Shown piece by piece: positions 1-10,600 of a stretch of DNA of 64,000 bases. The stretch comes from Flavobacterium nackdongense (lineage in GTDB: Bacteria > Bacteroidota > Bacteroidia > Flavobacteriales > Flavobacteriaceae), in NCBI RefSeq assembly GCF_004355225.1, contig NZ_CP037933.1:1860001-1924000 (forward strand). Reading direction: 5' to 3'. The notes under the pieces were generated by a model, which was not told the DNA's origin, ran no database searches, and saw only the letters and a list, made by a program, of their open reading frames with translations. Position numbers and translations under genes: made by a program. How positions within the stretch are numbered: position 1 is the stretch's first letter; the number at the start of each line of letters is the position of its first letter.

Positions 1-1239
1 AAAACCGAAACAGAGCTTACTAAAGAACTTAACCAACTTGGAATTGCGATTCATTTCGAGGATCAAATCGATTTAATTCCAAACGACTACCAACCCGAAA
101 ATACGCTAGTCATCATTACTCCTGCAGTTCCAAAAGCACATTCACAATGGAATTATTTCTTGGAGAAAAACTATGAAGTACGCAAAAGAGCTGAAGTCTT
201 GGGAATTATAACCAAAGACACTTTCTGTTTTGCAGTAGCAGGAACACACGGAAAAACAACCACCTCGAGTATTCTAGGTCATATTTTATTCGAAAGTGGT
301 GTCGATGTAACGGCCTTTGTAGGAGGAATTGTAGAAAATTACAATTCCAACCTAATTGGCAGCGGAAAAACAGTAACGGTGGTCGAAGCCGATGAATTTG
401 ACCGTTCGTTTTTGCACTTGCACCCCGACATTGCTTGCGTTACGTCGATGGATGCCGATCACTTAGACATATACGGCGATAAATCGGCCATCGAAGCCTC
501 ATTTACGGAGTTTGCGGACAAAATAGAGGATAAAAATAAACTTTTCATCACCAATCAACTTCCTCTAAAAGGCGTTAGTTGCGCGGTAAATGAAGAGGCC
601 GATTTCAAGGCTTTCAATATTAGAATTATCAAGAGTCACTATGTTTTTGATGTAAAAACACCAACAGAAATAGTACAAAATTTAGAATTCAGTTTGCCTG
701 GAAAACACAATTTAATGAATGCACTAATGGCATTGGCAATGGCAAAAACATTTGGCCTCCCAACCGAAGACATTGCTAATGCCCTGCGTTCATTTAAAGG
801 AATCAAACGCCGATTTTCCTATCAAATAAAAACCGAAAATTTAGTCTATATTGATGATTATGCGCATCATCCCACCGAAATAAATGCGGTGCATCAAGCG
901 GTTCGAGAATTATATCCCAATCAAAAAGTCCTGGCTGTTTTTCAACCCCACCTGTTTAGCAGAACCAAAGATTTTGCAGATGATTTTGCTAAAAGTTTGT
1001 CTGCATTCGATGAAATTCTTTTGTTAGATATTTATCCTGCAAGAGAATTGCCAATGGAAGGAATTACTTCCGATTGGTTATTAGGAAAAATGGAAAATAA
1101 TACCAAAAAATTAGTGTCGAAACAGGAATTAATTCCTACAATACTAAAAAGTGACGCCAGAGTAATTGTGACTATTGGTGCGGGAGATATTGGTGAAATG
1201 GTAACAAGTATAAAAAAAGCACTCCATGAAACTATTTAA
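1..1239 (+). CDS. murC: UDP-N-acetylmuramate--L-alanine ligase, 5' truncated by the window edge
   Basis: MurC adds L-alanine to UDP-MurNAc with ATP, the first cytoplasmic peptide step of peptidoglycan synthesis. The frame is open from base 1, so the true start lies outside the window; a TTG at 160 is internal. About 412 residues are visible, so only some 40-50 N-terminal residues are missing for a family of about 450-480. The Mur ligase ATP loop GTHGKTTTSS, the segment VVEADEFDRSF and the C-terminal DDYAHHPTEI and VFQPHLFSRT motifs are all present. The last two fit MurC better than Mpl. The gene overlaps ftsQ by 14 bp, which suggests translational coupling in a division and cell-wall operon. 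Confidence 0.95.
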   Translation, partial: KTETELTKELNQLGIAIHFEDQIDLIPNDYQPENTLVIITPAVPKAHSQWNYFLEKNYEVRKRAEVLGIITKDTFCFAVAGTHGKTTTSSILGHILFESGVDVTAFVGGIVENYNSNLIGSGKTVTVVEADEFDRSFLHLHPDIACVTSMDADHLDIYGDKSAIEASFTEFADKIEDKNKLFITNQLPLKGVSCAVNEEADFKAFNIRIIKSHYVFDVKTPTEIVQNLEFSLPGKHNLMNALMALAMAKTFGLPTEDIANALRSFKGIKRRFSYQIKTENLVYIDDYAHHPTEINAVHQAVRELYPNQKVLAVFQPHLFSRTKDFADDFAKSLSAFDEILLLDIYPARELPMEGITSDWLLGKMENNTKKLVSKQELIPTILKSDARVIVTIGAGDIGEMVTSIKKALHETI

Positions 1240-1951
1240 TTGGACAAATATTCGATTAATACTGATGTTTTCATTGGTACTATTTCTGTATTCGTTTACT
1301 TCCGATAGAAATTATCATAGAAAATTGACCAAATTAGAGGTGATTTTCGTAGGAGAAAACGCGCCATTTATTACGCAAGAAACGGTTAATAAATTGTTAA
1401 TAGAAAATAATGTAGATGCTAAAAGTATAGGTAAAGATAAATTAGATTTGAATAAATTGGAAAAAAGACTAAACAAGCATGAAATGATTGAAAAATCGGA
1501 TGTTTTTGTTAGTGTCAATGGGGTATTAAAAGCAGTGGTGAAACAAAAAACTCCGATAGCCAGAGTTTATAATGGGGAAAACTCTTTTTATATTGATTAC
1601 AAAGGAAATACGATGCCTTTATCATCAAATTATACGGCTAGAGTTCCACTTGTTTCAGGGGAAATAAATAAAAAAAACAGCGAAAAATTAGCCGAGTTAT
1701 TACGGATAATATACGACGATGAGTTTTTGAAAAAAAACATCATTGGAGTACAGATTATGCCAAACGGAAGCTTGAAAATGCTTAACAGAAATTATAATTA
1801 TCAAATAGATTTTGGTGGAATTATAAGAATGCAAGCAAAATTCAATAATTACAAAGCTTTTTTTCAGAAAGCAGTTTTAGATAGTTCTTTATACAAATAC
1901 AAAACAATCGACCTGAGATTTACACAACAAGTGGTTTGTACTAAAAAATAG
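1226..1951 (+). CDS. ftsQ: Cell division protein FtsQ
   Basis: FtsQ/DivIB is a bitopic inner-membrane divisome protein. The 241-residue product has a short cytoplasmic head and one transmembrane segment at about residues 9-26 (LILMFSLVLFLYSF). A POTRA-like region follows (about 36-105, LEVIFVGENAPFITQETV), then a beta-rich C-terminal domain. Sequence conservation in this family is low, so the call rests on membrane topology plus position: the start lies inside the murC 3' end, and ftsA begins 3 bp after the stop. This is the canonical murC-ftsQ-ftsA-ftsZ order. Confidence 0.93.
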   Translation: MKLFNWTNIRLILMFSLVLFLYSFTSDRNYHRKLTKLEVIFVGENAPFITQETVNKLLIENNVDAKSIGKDKLDLNKLEKRLNKHEMIEKSDVFVSVNGVLKAVVKQKTPIARVYNGENSFYIDYKGNTMPLSSNYTARVPLVSGEINKKNSEKLAELLRIIYDDEFLKKNIIGVQIMPNGSLKMLNRNYNYQIDFGGIIRMQAKFNNYKAFFQKAVLDSSLYKYKTIDLRFTQQVVCTKK

Positions 1952-1954
1952 AAA

Positions 1955-3334
1955 ATGGAAAAAGAAAATATTGCAGTAGGTCTAGATATTGGCACCACAA
2001 AAATTGTTGCCATGATTGGCAAGAAAAATGAATATGGTAAACTGGAGATTTTGGGCGTTGGAAAATCCAAAAGCCTTGGTGTAGCTAGAGGTGTTGTCAA
2101 TAATATCACCCAAACTATCCAATCCATTCAGCAAGCGGTACTCGAAGCACAAACTAAATCAGGATACAAAATCAATAATGTAGTTGTAGGAATTGCAGGT
2201 CAGCACATTCGTAGCATTCAGCATAGCGATTATATTATTAGAACCAATGCCGAAGAAGTCATCAGTCATAGCGACATCGATTTATTGATTGGACAGGTAA
2301 ATAAATTGGCCATGCTTCCCGGCGAAGAAATAATACACGTCTTACCACAAGAATATAAAATTGACGGTCAATCCGATATCAAAGAACCAATTGGTATGTC
2401 CGGCGGACGCCTGGAATGCAGTTTCCACGTGGTAGTAGGACAAGCCTCCTCGATCCGAAATGTAGCACGATGCGTACAAAGTTCCGATATTGAATTGTCA
2501 GGATTACAATTAGAACCTTTGGCATCGGCCAATGCAGTCTTGAGCCAAGAAGAAAAAGAAGCAGGAGTCGCCTTGATCGATATTGGTGGCGGCACAACGG
2601 ACTTAGCCATTTTTAAAGATGGCATTATTCGCCACACGGCTGTAATTCCTTTTGGAGGAAATGTGATTACCGACGATATCAAAGAAGGATGTTCCATTAT
2701 CGAAAAACAAGCTGAATTATTGAAAGTTAAATTTGGATCTGCTTGGCCTGGCGAAAACAAAGACAATGAAATTGTGTCCATTCCCGGTTTAAGAGGCAGA
2801 GAACCAAAAGAAATCTCGTTGAAGAACTTGTCAAAAATAATTCACGCTCGAGTAGTTGAAATTATCGAACAAGTTTTTACCGAAATCAAAGATTATGGCC
2901 ACGACGATCCTAGAAAAAAACTGATTGCAGGCATAGTATTGACCGGCGGTGGCGCTCAACTAAAACACATCAAACAATTGGTAGAATACATCACAGGGAT
3001 GGATACGCGAATTGGATATCCGAACGAGCATTTGGCTGGAAATTCCGATGAAGAAATCTCCTGTCCTCTTTATGCAACGGTTGTTGGTTTGGTGATGAAT
3101 AGCATTGAAAACAATACCCAAAGTGCTATCAAAATCGAAAAATATAACGAATCGAAAATGGTTCGACCACCGAAATTAGAAATCATTGAAGAGGAACCAA
3201 TCGAAGAAAAAACTCAGGAGGTGCAATTGCAAAAAGAAGACAAAAAAACAAACAACCAACCACCCAAAAAGAACTTTTTCGACCTGAATAATTATTTAGG
3301 AAAAATAAAAGAATTCCTAGACAACGCAGAATAA
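1955..3334 (+). CDS. ftsA: Cell division protein FtsA
   Basis: FtsA is an actin-fold ATPase that tethers FtsZ to the membrane. The 459-residue product shows the phosphate-1 loop VGLDIGTTKI at about residues 8-17, the 1C subdomain region, the phosphate-2 segment ALIDIGGGTTDLAIF at about 206 and the adenosine motif IVLTGGGAQL at about 327. The C-terminus carries a lysine- and glutamate-rich linker and ends with a short amphipathic stretch (NFFDLNNYLGKIKEFLD), consistent with the membrane-targeting helix. ftsZ starts 39 bp downstream. Confidence 0.97.
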   Translation: MEKENIAVGLDIGTTKIVAMIGKKNEYGKLEILGVGKSKSLGVARGVVNNITQTIQSIQQAVLEAQTKSGYKINNVVVGIAGQHIRSIQHSDYIIRTNAEEVISHSDIDLLIGQVNKLAMLPGEEIIHVLPQEYKIDGQSDIKEPIGMSGGRLECSFHVVVGQASSIRNVARCVQSSDIELSGLQLEPLASANAVLSQEEKEAGVALIDIGGGTTDLAIFKDGIIRHTAVIPFGGNVITDDIKEGCSIIEKQAELLKVKFGSAWPGENKDNEIVSIPGLRGREPKEISLKNLSKIIHARVVEIIEQVFTEIKDYGHDDPRKKLIAGIVLTGGGAQLKHIKQLVEYITGMDTRIGYPNEHLAGNSDEEISCPLYATVVGLVMNSIENNTQSAIKIEKYNESKMVRPPKLEIIEEEPIEEKTQEVQLQKEDKKTNNQPPKKNFFDLNNYLGKIKEFLDNAE

Positions 3335-3373
3335 AAAAACAAATTATATTAACAAAATAATAAAAACCATAAG

Positions 3374-5380
3374 ATGATGAGCAACTCAGAATTTGGCAGT
3401 ATTTCGTTTGATTTACCAAAAAACCAATCAAATGTAATCAAGGTGATCGGTGTAGGCGGAGGCGGAAGCAATGCTATAAACCACATGTTCAAGCAAGGTA
3501 TTAGAGGCGTAGACTTTATTGTATGCAATACCGACTCTCAGGCTTTAGATAACAGTCCTGTTCCAAACAAAATTCAATTAGGTGTGCACCTAACAGAAGG
3601 TCTTGGAGCTGGAGCAAATCCAGACGTGGGACAACAATCTGCGATCGAAAGCATCGAAGAAATTGAGAAAATGCTTGATAGTAACACCAAAATGGTTTTC
3701 ATCACAGCCGGAATGGGTGGAGGAACCGGGACAGGTGCAGCGCCAGTAATTGCTCAATTGGCCAAAGATAGAGACATTCTTACCGTAGGAATCGTGACTT
3801 TGCCTTTTCAATTTGAAGGAAAAGTTCGTTTTGAACAAGCGCAAATCGGAATTAATAAACTGCGCAAACAAGTAGATTCTCTTATCGTCATCAACAACAA
3901 CAAATTAAGAGAAGTATATGGTAATCTAGGTTTCAAAGCCGGATTTTCAAAAGCAGACGAAGTCTTAGCTACTGCATCTAGAGGGATTGCCGAAGTGATC
4001 ACACACCATTACACACAAAATATAGATTTGAAAGATGCCAAAACAGTTTTAGCCAATAGCGGAACTGCCATAATGGGATCAGCTATCGCCACTGGAGAAA
4101 ATAGAGCTAAAGAAGGGATTATTTCCGCTTTAGATTCACCTCTTTTAAATGACAATAAAATCACAGGAGCTAAAAACGTATTGTTGCTCATCGTTTCTGG
4201 TTCTGATGAAATTACTATTGATGAAATAGGCGAAATCAATGATTATATCCAAAATGAAGCAGGTCACAACGCCAATATTATTATGGGTGTTGGCGAAGAC
4301 GAATCACTTGGAGATTCTATATCGGTAACCATAATAGCTACAGGTTTTGATATCGAACAACAACGTGAAATCGTAAATGTAGAACCAACAAAAATAATCC
4401 ATACCCTTGGAGACGATCAAAAAAACGTTTATGATTTAACCAATAAAACTGTTGCTACCTACACTAATAACCTAGAAAGTCCAATAGCTAAAACGGAGGC
4501 TCCAATAGATAAAACAGAAGAAAGAATAGTTTTTGAATTATTAGAAGAAGAACAAATAGTATCCGCTCCAGCAGAAATTCAAGCAGAAATCATCGAAGTA
4601 AAGCCTATGCAAGTAGTGCTTCAAAGCGAAGAACTCGTGGGGATGAATGAATTCATTAGAAACCTAGATGTAACCTTCGAAATTGTTTCTCCTATAAAAG
4701 ATTTAGATTTTGTAATTTCCTCGAATGAAGTGAAACAAATTGAAGTCGTTGAGCCTAAAATTTTCCAAAAAGAAGAGCAAGCCACACTATCCTTTGACTT
4801 ACCACTTTTCAAGTCTGAACCAATAAAATTTGAAACTCCGAAGAGAGAAGAACCAAAATCAATTTTTGAACTCAGCAACGAAACTAAAGAAATAAAAGTT
4901 AATGAGCCTGTGCAATTTGTTCCGGTAACCGAATTGACTGACAATGGAATTATTCGCTATACGCTTGAAGAATATACTGATGTTGAAAATTCTTTGTTAA
5001 ACTCTAAACCCACAGTGGCCGCAGTTGTTGAAGAAGTTATTCCCGAAGAACTGAACATCACTATGAAAAAATTGGAGGAAGTAGACCACGCTATTTCGGC
5101 TTTAGACACCATTTCTCCAATGGATATGACCATTCAGGAATCGATGAAATTAAGAACAGATGAAAGAAGGAAAAAATTAAAAGAATTCAATTATAAATTT
5201 CACAACAACATCTCAAAAATTGACGAACTTGAACGAGTACCTGCCTATAAAAGACAAAATATAGATCTTACAAAATTACAGATACCAGGCGCAAATTCAA
5301 GAATCTCAGTTGGTACAGATAGCAATGACGACTTACAATTGAGATCAAACAATTCTTTTTTACATGATAATGTAGACTAA
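3374..5380 (+). CDS. ftsZ: Cell division protein FtsZ with long linker and C-terminal tail
   Basis: FtsZ is the tubulin-like GTPase that polymerises into the Z ring. The tubulin signature GGGTGTG is at residues 115-121 and the nucleotide-binding [11 protein letters not shown] at about 25-34. The globular core ends near residue 330. An acidic linker of nearly 300 residues follows, so the protein (668 aa) is far longer than the roughly 380-aa E. coli form; long FtsZ linkers are usual in this phylum. A segment like the conserved C-terminal peptide ([12 protein letters not shown]) lies near residues 617-628, but about 40 more residues follow, ending LHDNVD. Two adjacent ATGs (3374 and 3377) could both serve as start. 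A terminator follows. Confidence 0.97.
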   Translation: MMSNSEFGSISFDLPKNQSNVIKVIGVGGGGSNAINHMFKQGIRGVDFIVCNTDSQALDNSPVPNKIQLGVHLTEGLGAGANPDVGQQSAIESIEEIEKMLDSNTKMVFITAGMGGGTGTGAAPVIAQLAKDRDILTVGIVTLPFQFEGKVRFEQAQIGINKLRKQVDSLIVINNNKLREVYGNLGFKAGFSKADEVLATASRGIAEVITHHYTQNIDLKDAKTVLANSGTAIMGSAIATGENRAKEGIISALDSPLLNDNKITGAKNVLLLIVSGSDEITIDEIGEINDYIQNEAGHNANIIMGVGEDESLGDSISVTIIATGFDIEQQREIVNVEPTKIIHTLGDDQKNVYDLTNKTVATYTNNLESPIAKTEAPIDKTEERIVFELLEEEQIVSAPAEIQAEIIEVKPMQVVLQSEELVGMNEFIRNLDVTFEIVSPIKDLDFVISSNEVKQIEVVEPKIFQKEEQATLSFDLPLFKSEPIKFETPKREEPKSIFELSNETKEIKVNEPVQFVPVTELTDNGIIRYTLEEYTDVENSLLNSKPTVAAVVEEVIPEELNITMKKLEEVDHAISALDTISPMDMTIQESMKLRTDERRKKLKEFNYKFHNNISKIDELERVPAYKRQNIDLTKLQIPGANSRISVGTDSNDDLQLRSNNSFLHDNVD

Positions 5381-5402
5381 CCAATTCAAACCGAAGTTAC
5401 CT

Positions 5403-5441
5403 AACCCGAAAATTTAATATATTTTCGGGTTATTTTTTTTT
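5403..5441 (+). terminator. Rho-independent terminator of the murC-ftsZ operon
   Basis: An 11-bp perfect stem (AACCCGAAAAT with ATTTTCGGGTT) and 7-nt loop are followed by a run of T, 22 bp after the ftsZ stop. Confidence 0.9.
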
Positions 5442-5466
5442 AACCCATTACTAAGATGCAGATGAG

Positions 5467-5497
5467 TTGTAATTTCGATTAAAAAACTATAAATTTG
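5467..5497 (+). promoter_or_regulatory. Bacteroidetes-type promoter for the GatB/YqeY gene
   Basis: TTG at 5467-5469 and TAAATTTG at 5490-5497 are separated by 20 bp, matching the Bacteroidetes TTG-N(17-23)-TAnnTTTG layout. The ATG is 79 bp downstream, leaving a leader of about 70 nt. Confidence 0.6.
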
Positions 5498-5575
5498 TAC
5501 ACCCGATTGCAATAGAACCAAAAAAGGATTTTCTTAATCTTCTAGTTGCCATCTAAATTATAATTAATACATTTT

Positions 5576-6025
5576 ATGAGCCTATCAACACAAATTATGG
5601 AGGAAATAAAAACCGCCATGAGAGCCAAAGATACAATAGCCTTAGAAGCGCTACGAGCCATTAAATCCGAATTACTTCTTGCTCAAACAGCAACAGGATC
5701 CAAGGAAGAAATTTCAGAGGCTGACGAAATTAAATTACTTCAAAAATTGGTAAAAACCCGCAAAGACAGTGCTAAAATTTTTACAGAGCAAAACCGTATG
5801 GATCTTGCCGAACCAGAGCTAGCACAAATTGCCGTAATCGAAAAATTCTTACCTGCGCAATTGAGCGAGGACGAGGTAGAAGCCATTATTGCAAAAATCA
5901 TCGCCGATACTGGCGCAACAGGTATTGCTTCAATGGGAAAAGTGATGGGAATAGCTTCAGCTCAGCTAGGCGGAACTGCCGAAGGAAAAACTATTTCGAC
6001 AATTGTGAAAAAACTATTAACTTAG
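5576..6025 (+). CDS. GatB/YqeY domain protein
   Basis: This 149-residue protein matches the YqeY family along its length: helical N-terminus MEEIKTAMRAKDTIALEALRA, the middle LQKLVKTRKDSAKIF and the C-terminal QLSEDEVEAIIAKII and GKVMGIASAQLGGTAEG segments. The domain is shared with the tail of the GatB subunit of the tRNA-dependent amidotransferase, where it contacts tRNA, but the stand-alone protein has no firmly established reaction. It has its own promoter and terminator. A position downstream of ftsZ is typical of flavobacteria. Confidence 0.92.
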   Translation: MSLSTQIMEEIKTAMRAKDTIALEALRAIKSELLLAQTATGSKEEISEADEIKLLQKLVKTRKDSAKIFTEQNRMDLAEPELAQIAVIEKFLPAQLSEDEVEAIIAKIIADTGATGIASMGKVMGIASAQLGGTAEGKTISTIVKKLLT

Positions 6026-6049
6026 AATGTAAATTCCAAAAAGAAAATT

Positions 6050-6095
6050 CCAAATTCCAATTTACATAAAATGAACAAATGGAATTTGGCTTTTT
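6050..6095 (+). terminator. Terminator-like hairpin after the GatB/YqeY gene
   Basis: CCAAATTCCAATTT (6050-6063) pairs with AAATGGAATTTGG (6077-6089) with one bulge, then CTTTTTA. The arms consist of a repeated AAATTCCAA word also seen after rpoD. Confidence 0.6.
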
Positions 6096-6119
6096 AGATT
6101 TGGAATTTTAATACATAAT

Positions 6120-6193
6120 GGCCTCGTAGTTCAACTGGATAGAATATCAGATTTCGGCTCTGAGGGTTGGGGGTTCGAACCCCTCCGAGGTCA
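6120..6193 (+). tRNA. tRNA-Arg (anticodon TCG)
   Basis: A complete 74-nt cloverleaf. The acceptor stem GGCCTCG pairs with CGAGGTC (one G-U), discriminator A; the D arm is GTTC/GAAT; the anticodon stem TCAGA/TCTGA encloses loop TTTCGGC with TCG at positions 34-36 (reads CGA, Arg). The variable loop is 5 nt and the T arm is GGGGG-TTCGAAC-CCCTC. CCA is not encoded. A candidate -7 box TAGATTTG lies at 6095-6102. Confidence 0.96.
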
Positions 6194-6198
6194 CAAAG

Positions 6199-6238
6199 AA
6201 TGAGTGCTGTTTATTTCTTAATAGCACTCATTTTTTTT
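6199..6238 (+). terminator. Terminator of tRNA-Arg
   Basis: Stem ATGAGTGCT (6200-6208) with AGCACTCAT (6223-6231), 14-nt loop, then eight T, starting 6 bp after the tRNA. Confidence 0.9.
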
Positions 6239-6316
6239 CGACAATTTCTTGACAAAAGTCATTTTATACTGGCATTAAATTCACTAACTTTAAGGTATAA
6301 TTTAATACTTTAAAAT

Positions 6317-6736
6317 ATGAAACATAAAGTTCCTGTATCGACCATAATGACAAAAAATGTCGTTAAGTTAAATGTTTCGGATACTTTAACAAAAGCCGAA
6401 TCTCTTTTCAAAAAACATCATATTCGCCATATTCCTGTCGTAAAAGACAAATTAATAATCGGTATGTTAAGCTATACCGATTTACTCAGAATATCCTTTG
6501 CAGACGAATTAGACGATGAGGAAAACACCATTGATATCACGATTTACAATATGTTTTCGGTAGAACAAGTAATGACAAAAAATTTGACGACAATATTTCC
6601 TGAAACAACTATAAAAGAGGCCGCTGAAATCTTATCTAAAAACGAATTTCACGCCTTACCGGTTATAGAAAACGGTGCACTTGTAGGCATTGTCACCACA
6701 ACTGATTTAATCAAATATTTAATTGACCAATATTAA
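6317..6736 (+). CDS. Two-CBS-domain protein
   Basis: A 139-residue cytoplasmic protein made of a CBS (Bateman) pair. CBS1 spans about residues 5-60 (VSTIMTKNVVKLNVSDTLTKAE through HIPVVKDKLIIGMLSYTDLL). CBS2 spans about 80-137 (VEQVMTKNLTTIFPETTIKEA through HALPVIENGALVGIVTTTDLI). Such modules bind adenosine nucleotides and act as energy sensors, but no effector domain is fused here, so the partner is unknown. The MtfA-like peptidase gene starts 49 bp downstream on the same strand and may be co-transcribed. Confidence 0.9.
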   Translation: MKHKVPVSTIMTKNVVKLNVSDTLTKAESLFKKHHIRHIPVVKDKLIIGMLSYTDLLRISFADELDDEENTIDITIYNMFSVEQVMTKNLTTIFPETTIKEAAEILSKNEFHALPVIENGALVGIVTTTDLIKYLIDQY

Positions 6737-6785
6737 AACATCTATAAATTTGCTCGAACTCACCACCTATTTCTATCCCTAAATT

Positions 6786-7598
6786 ATGATTATCTACCAT
6801 TTAGTTTTAATTTATATTGGGATATTATTTTTGCTGCTAATCTTGTATAGAATTGTAGAGCCAGCGTATATGCTGATTTTCAACAAACCATTATATATTC
6901 ATTTCTACCTTTTTCCAAAAAAACTGACCAAAATTCAAAAACAAATTATAGAAAAAGAGTTTTTGTTTTTTAAACGGTTGACACCAAAAAATAAAATATA
7001 TTTTGAACATCGAGTAGCTTCTTTCATAAAAAAGTATCCATTTATCGGAAAGGAAGAAATTCTAATCACCGATGAAATGAAGATTATTATTGCTGCTACT
7101 TATATTTCCTTGACATTTGGAATGAGGCACTATCTTATTGATTTGTTTACTAAAATAATAGTATATCCATCTGCGTATTTTTCAACTTCAAAACAACAAT
7201 TTCACAAAGGTGAATTCAATCCCAAAATGAAAGCGGTAGTTTTCTCTTGGGAAGATTTTATTCTTGGACATCAAACAACAAACGACAATATCAATCTAGG
7301 TCTTCACGAATTTTCGCATATACTTCATTTTCATGGATTGAAGAGCAACGATCCAAGTGCTATCATTTTTTATGACCAATATAATAAAGTCATCACCTAT
7401 TACAATGATGCAAATCTGAACAAAAAATTATCTGAACAAGGATACTTCAGAGAATATGCTTATGAAAATCGTTTTGAATTCATTGCAGTAATTTTAGAAC
7501 ATTTCTTTGAAACGCCTCAGCTTTTTAAAATCAACTACCCCGAATTGTATCAAGATGTTTCATCGATGATTAATTACGACGAAAACAATTTTGAATAA
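6786..7598 (+). CDS. MtfA-like zinc-dependent peptidase
   Basis: This 270-residue protein belongs to the MtfA (DUF980) family of zinc metallopeptidases. E. coli MtfA binds the Mlc repressor and has aminopeptidase activity. Visible are an N-terminal hydrophobic stretch (residues 3-27, probably a membrane anchor), the family segment VVFSWEDFILGH before the metal site, and the HEXXH zinc motif HEFSH in LGLHEFSHILHFHG (about residues 174-187). A downstream acidic stretch (ENRFEFIAVILEHFFE) fits the family's third-ligand helix. Flavobacteria are not known to have an Mlc/ptsG circuit, so the substrate is open. Confidence 0.85.
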   Translation: MIIYHLVLIYIGILFLLLILYRIVEPAYMLIFNKPLYIHFYLFPKKLTKIQKQIIEKEFLFFKRLTPKNKIYFEHRVASFIKKYPFIGKEEILITDEMKIIIAATYISLTFGMRHYLIDLFTKIIVYPSAYFSTSKQQFHKGEFNPKMKAVVFSWEDFILGHQTTNDNINLGLHEFSHILHFHGLKSNDPSAIIFYDQYNKVITYYNDANLNKKLSEQGYFREYAYENRFEFIAVILEHFFETPQLFKINYPELYQDVSSMINYDENNFE

Positions 7599-7618
7599 TT
7601 GAAGATTTATTAAAAACT

Positions 7619-7651
7619 AAAAAACCTCGCCAGATTGCTCCGACGAGGGTT
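7619..7651 (-). terminator. Terminator of the large secreted protein gene
   Basis: On the minus strand AACCCTCG pairs with CGAGGTT (one bulged base), followed by six T. It lies 20 bp after the stop at 7672. Confidence 0.75.
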
Positions 7652-7671
7652 TATTAGAATAAATACTCAAC

Positions 7672-10600
7672 CTATTTTTTAATCACACGTACTGTTTTGG
7701 CATTTTGTCCTTGTGTCAAAATAACATTATAAATACCCGAAGTATAAGTATTTCCAGTATTTATATTTTTCAATTCAGATGTGTCCAACTTTCGAACTTC
7801 CACCAATTTTCCGCTCATATCATAGACCTTCATATGTACCTCATCAGTACTAGTTGTTTTTAAATCCAATTGAAATCCTGTATCAAAAGGGTTTGGATAA
7901 GCAATGACATTAAAACTTTCGCTTACAGAAAAATCGTTCGTTGACAAACTGCCACCTGATAAGATAAAAGTTCCCGGCGAACCAATTTCTACCGCACTAT
8001 TTGCTGCAACAAAAGCACCATTTACACCTACAGCACTCAATGGAGTAATTGGACTTACCAAACTGTTTAGCCCAGCTGAATTATCAAAAGTACCAAAGGG
8101 AGCTACAGCTGGTGATGCACCAAATAATACTGAAGTTTGCGGAGTAGTATTTGTCGCATTATACAAATTTACTTGGTCACCACCGGTTCCTAAACCGCCA
8201 GAACCCGAGTAACTTCCTATTCTTAAACCTGCAGGAGGATTTGAACCAAACCAGTTGCTTAAAAAAGCTGCTGTTTTTCCGGCCAAATCAGTAGTTTCAA
8301 TAAAGATTACCGATTCTCCAGGATTGATACTAGTAATGCCATTTAATGCTGCTGCACCCACGGGAGATTGTGAATTATCATCTATTTTCCAACCTGTAAT
8401 ATCAACGGCTACGGCTTTAGTATTCGTAACTTCGAACCAATCGGCGGCAACTGGACTGCTTCCGCTAGACCAAGGCGCCACTTCTGAAATAAACAATTTA
8501 CCCACCGTTCCAGGTGATCCAATTTGATTCACATCATTCTTAGCTGCAAATGCTTCATTAACTCCAACTTGACTCAAAGTGGTAACTGCTGTGTTGTTTA
8601 AACCCGTAGCATTATTAAAAGTGAAGTTTGTGGTAGCTGCACCAAAACTAACATTCGCTTTTACCGTTCCTGAAGCATCAAATAAATTAACGGCATCACC
8701 AGCCGTACTTAATCCAATTCCAGCACCTGTATAAGTTCCAACTTGCAAATTAGCAGGAACATTTGTGCCAAACCAAGTCGATTTGAAATTGGCTACAATT
8801 GTTGCTGCATTTGTAGCGCCAGTCTCTAAGAAAATGACCGATTCTCCAGGTGCAATACTTGTAATACCTGTTAAAGCTAAAGCGGAGGTAAATAAATTGG
8901 AGCTGTCATCCACTTTCCAACCGGTAATATCAAGAGCAGTAGCGCCATTATTAGTCACTTCAAACCAATCTGCCGTGACCGATGCGGTACCACTTGACCA
9001 AGGAGCTACTTCTGAAACGGTTACCGCAACAACCGGAGCAATTTCGTTCGTCACATCAGTGATAGTTAATGCATAATTAACCGACGCATCGGGAGTAGTT
9101 CCAATTGATGTATCGTCAACATTGACGGTAACACTATAACTTGTTTTCGTTTCATAATCCAACACCGTTCCGGCTTTGATATACAAACTTGCCCCAATAA
9201 TTTGAAAAAAATTGGCATCAGCACCCGATAAAGAAAAACTATTGGTACCCAAGCCATCATCGGTTACAATAATATCCGAAACCTTGAGGGCTGCAGAGGT
9301 ATTTGAATTTTCTACAAGAGTGGTAGTGGTATTGGCCAAGGCAATAGCCGTTGGTGCTAGATTTTGCAATGAAGAAGGAGCATAAACCCACAATTGAGGG
9401 TGATTAATATCCCCACCGCCATTCTCACTCGTAACATACAAAATACCATCACGATCCATAGTAAGCCCTTCGTGCTGTTGATTGGCAACATCTAATGGAT
9501 TTCCGGGGTCTGATACAATAGTCAAACTATTGGCAATAACTCCGTTTCGGTCAATATTTACAATTTTGGCATTTTCCTGACTCAAAACCAGCAAATTATT
9601 ATACAAAGGCAAACTGCTTAACGATGGGATATTAGACATTGCGAAAACATCGGCAACATCGGTAAGACCCATCAAAGCGGGATCAAAAAGATTCGTAGAA
9701 TTCACAGTTGAAGCCGAACCATTGGTAGCTGTTCCTGCAGCAAAATCAACTCCTGTTTGAAAAACACCGATTGGGGTAGTTTCTTTTAAAACAATATATC
9801 CAGAAGTTAGTGGATCATATGAAAGCCCCTCGGTTCCCACATTCCCAATTGGTGTACCAATAGTTACTGTTTGAGTAGCAGTTCTGATAAGAGTTGAGCC
9901 CGCAACATAAGTGAATTTAACCAACTTTCTATCACGTTCTTCGCACAATACAAACTGGCCTCCACCAATATAAGTGATTCCTTCTGTATCATAAAACTCA
10001 GTTCCTTGCGGACTGGTTCCTTGTGCCAAAGTCATCGTATCGATCAATTGCCCTGATTTAGAAACCTGAACAATGGCTGTGCTTCCGTCACCAATAAGAA
10101 AAAGTGTGTCTGTATCCCAATTATAGGTTACTGCCGATACTTCTTGCGCTAACAAATTATTTGTTGGAGCAGTGGTACGAGTTGGCTCAGGCAAATTATA
10201 ACGACCTACTCTAACGTAATTCGAAAGATTTATATTTAAAGGCGTTTCATTATCGATAATAGTTATTGACTGAGCAGTAGTTGCTCCTAGTATAATTCCT
10301 GATGACGGATTACTTATCGTCACAGTAGCAGCTTCAGTATTCTCAACTAAGGCATCATTCACAACTGTAAATGAAACGCTTCCTGTGGTTTGACCGTCTA
10401 AAATGGTTATAAGATTAGAACTTAACGTGTAATCACCCGCAGTAATAAAAGTTCCTGCAACAGAAAGATTCACTGTTTGGTCAGCATTGACAACAGAGGA
10501 AGCCGTTGCCGTAACTGTAACATTTGTGGTTCCAGCTTCGGTACCCACATTGCTACTTACGGATAACGATACATTAGGAATCGCTGTTGAAAAACTAGCT

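Noticed and set aside
160..1239. murC starting at the TTG at 160
   Set aside because: The frame is open to base 1 and the upstream codons encode the expected Mur ligase N-terminal segment (TPAVPKAHSQWN).
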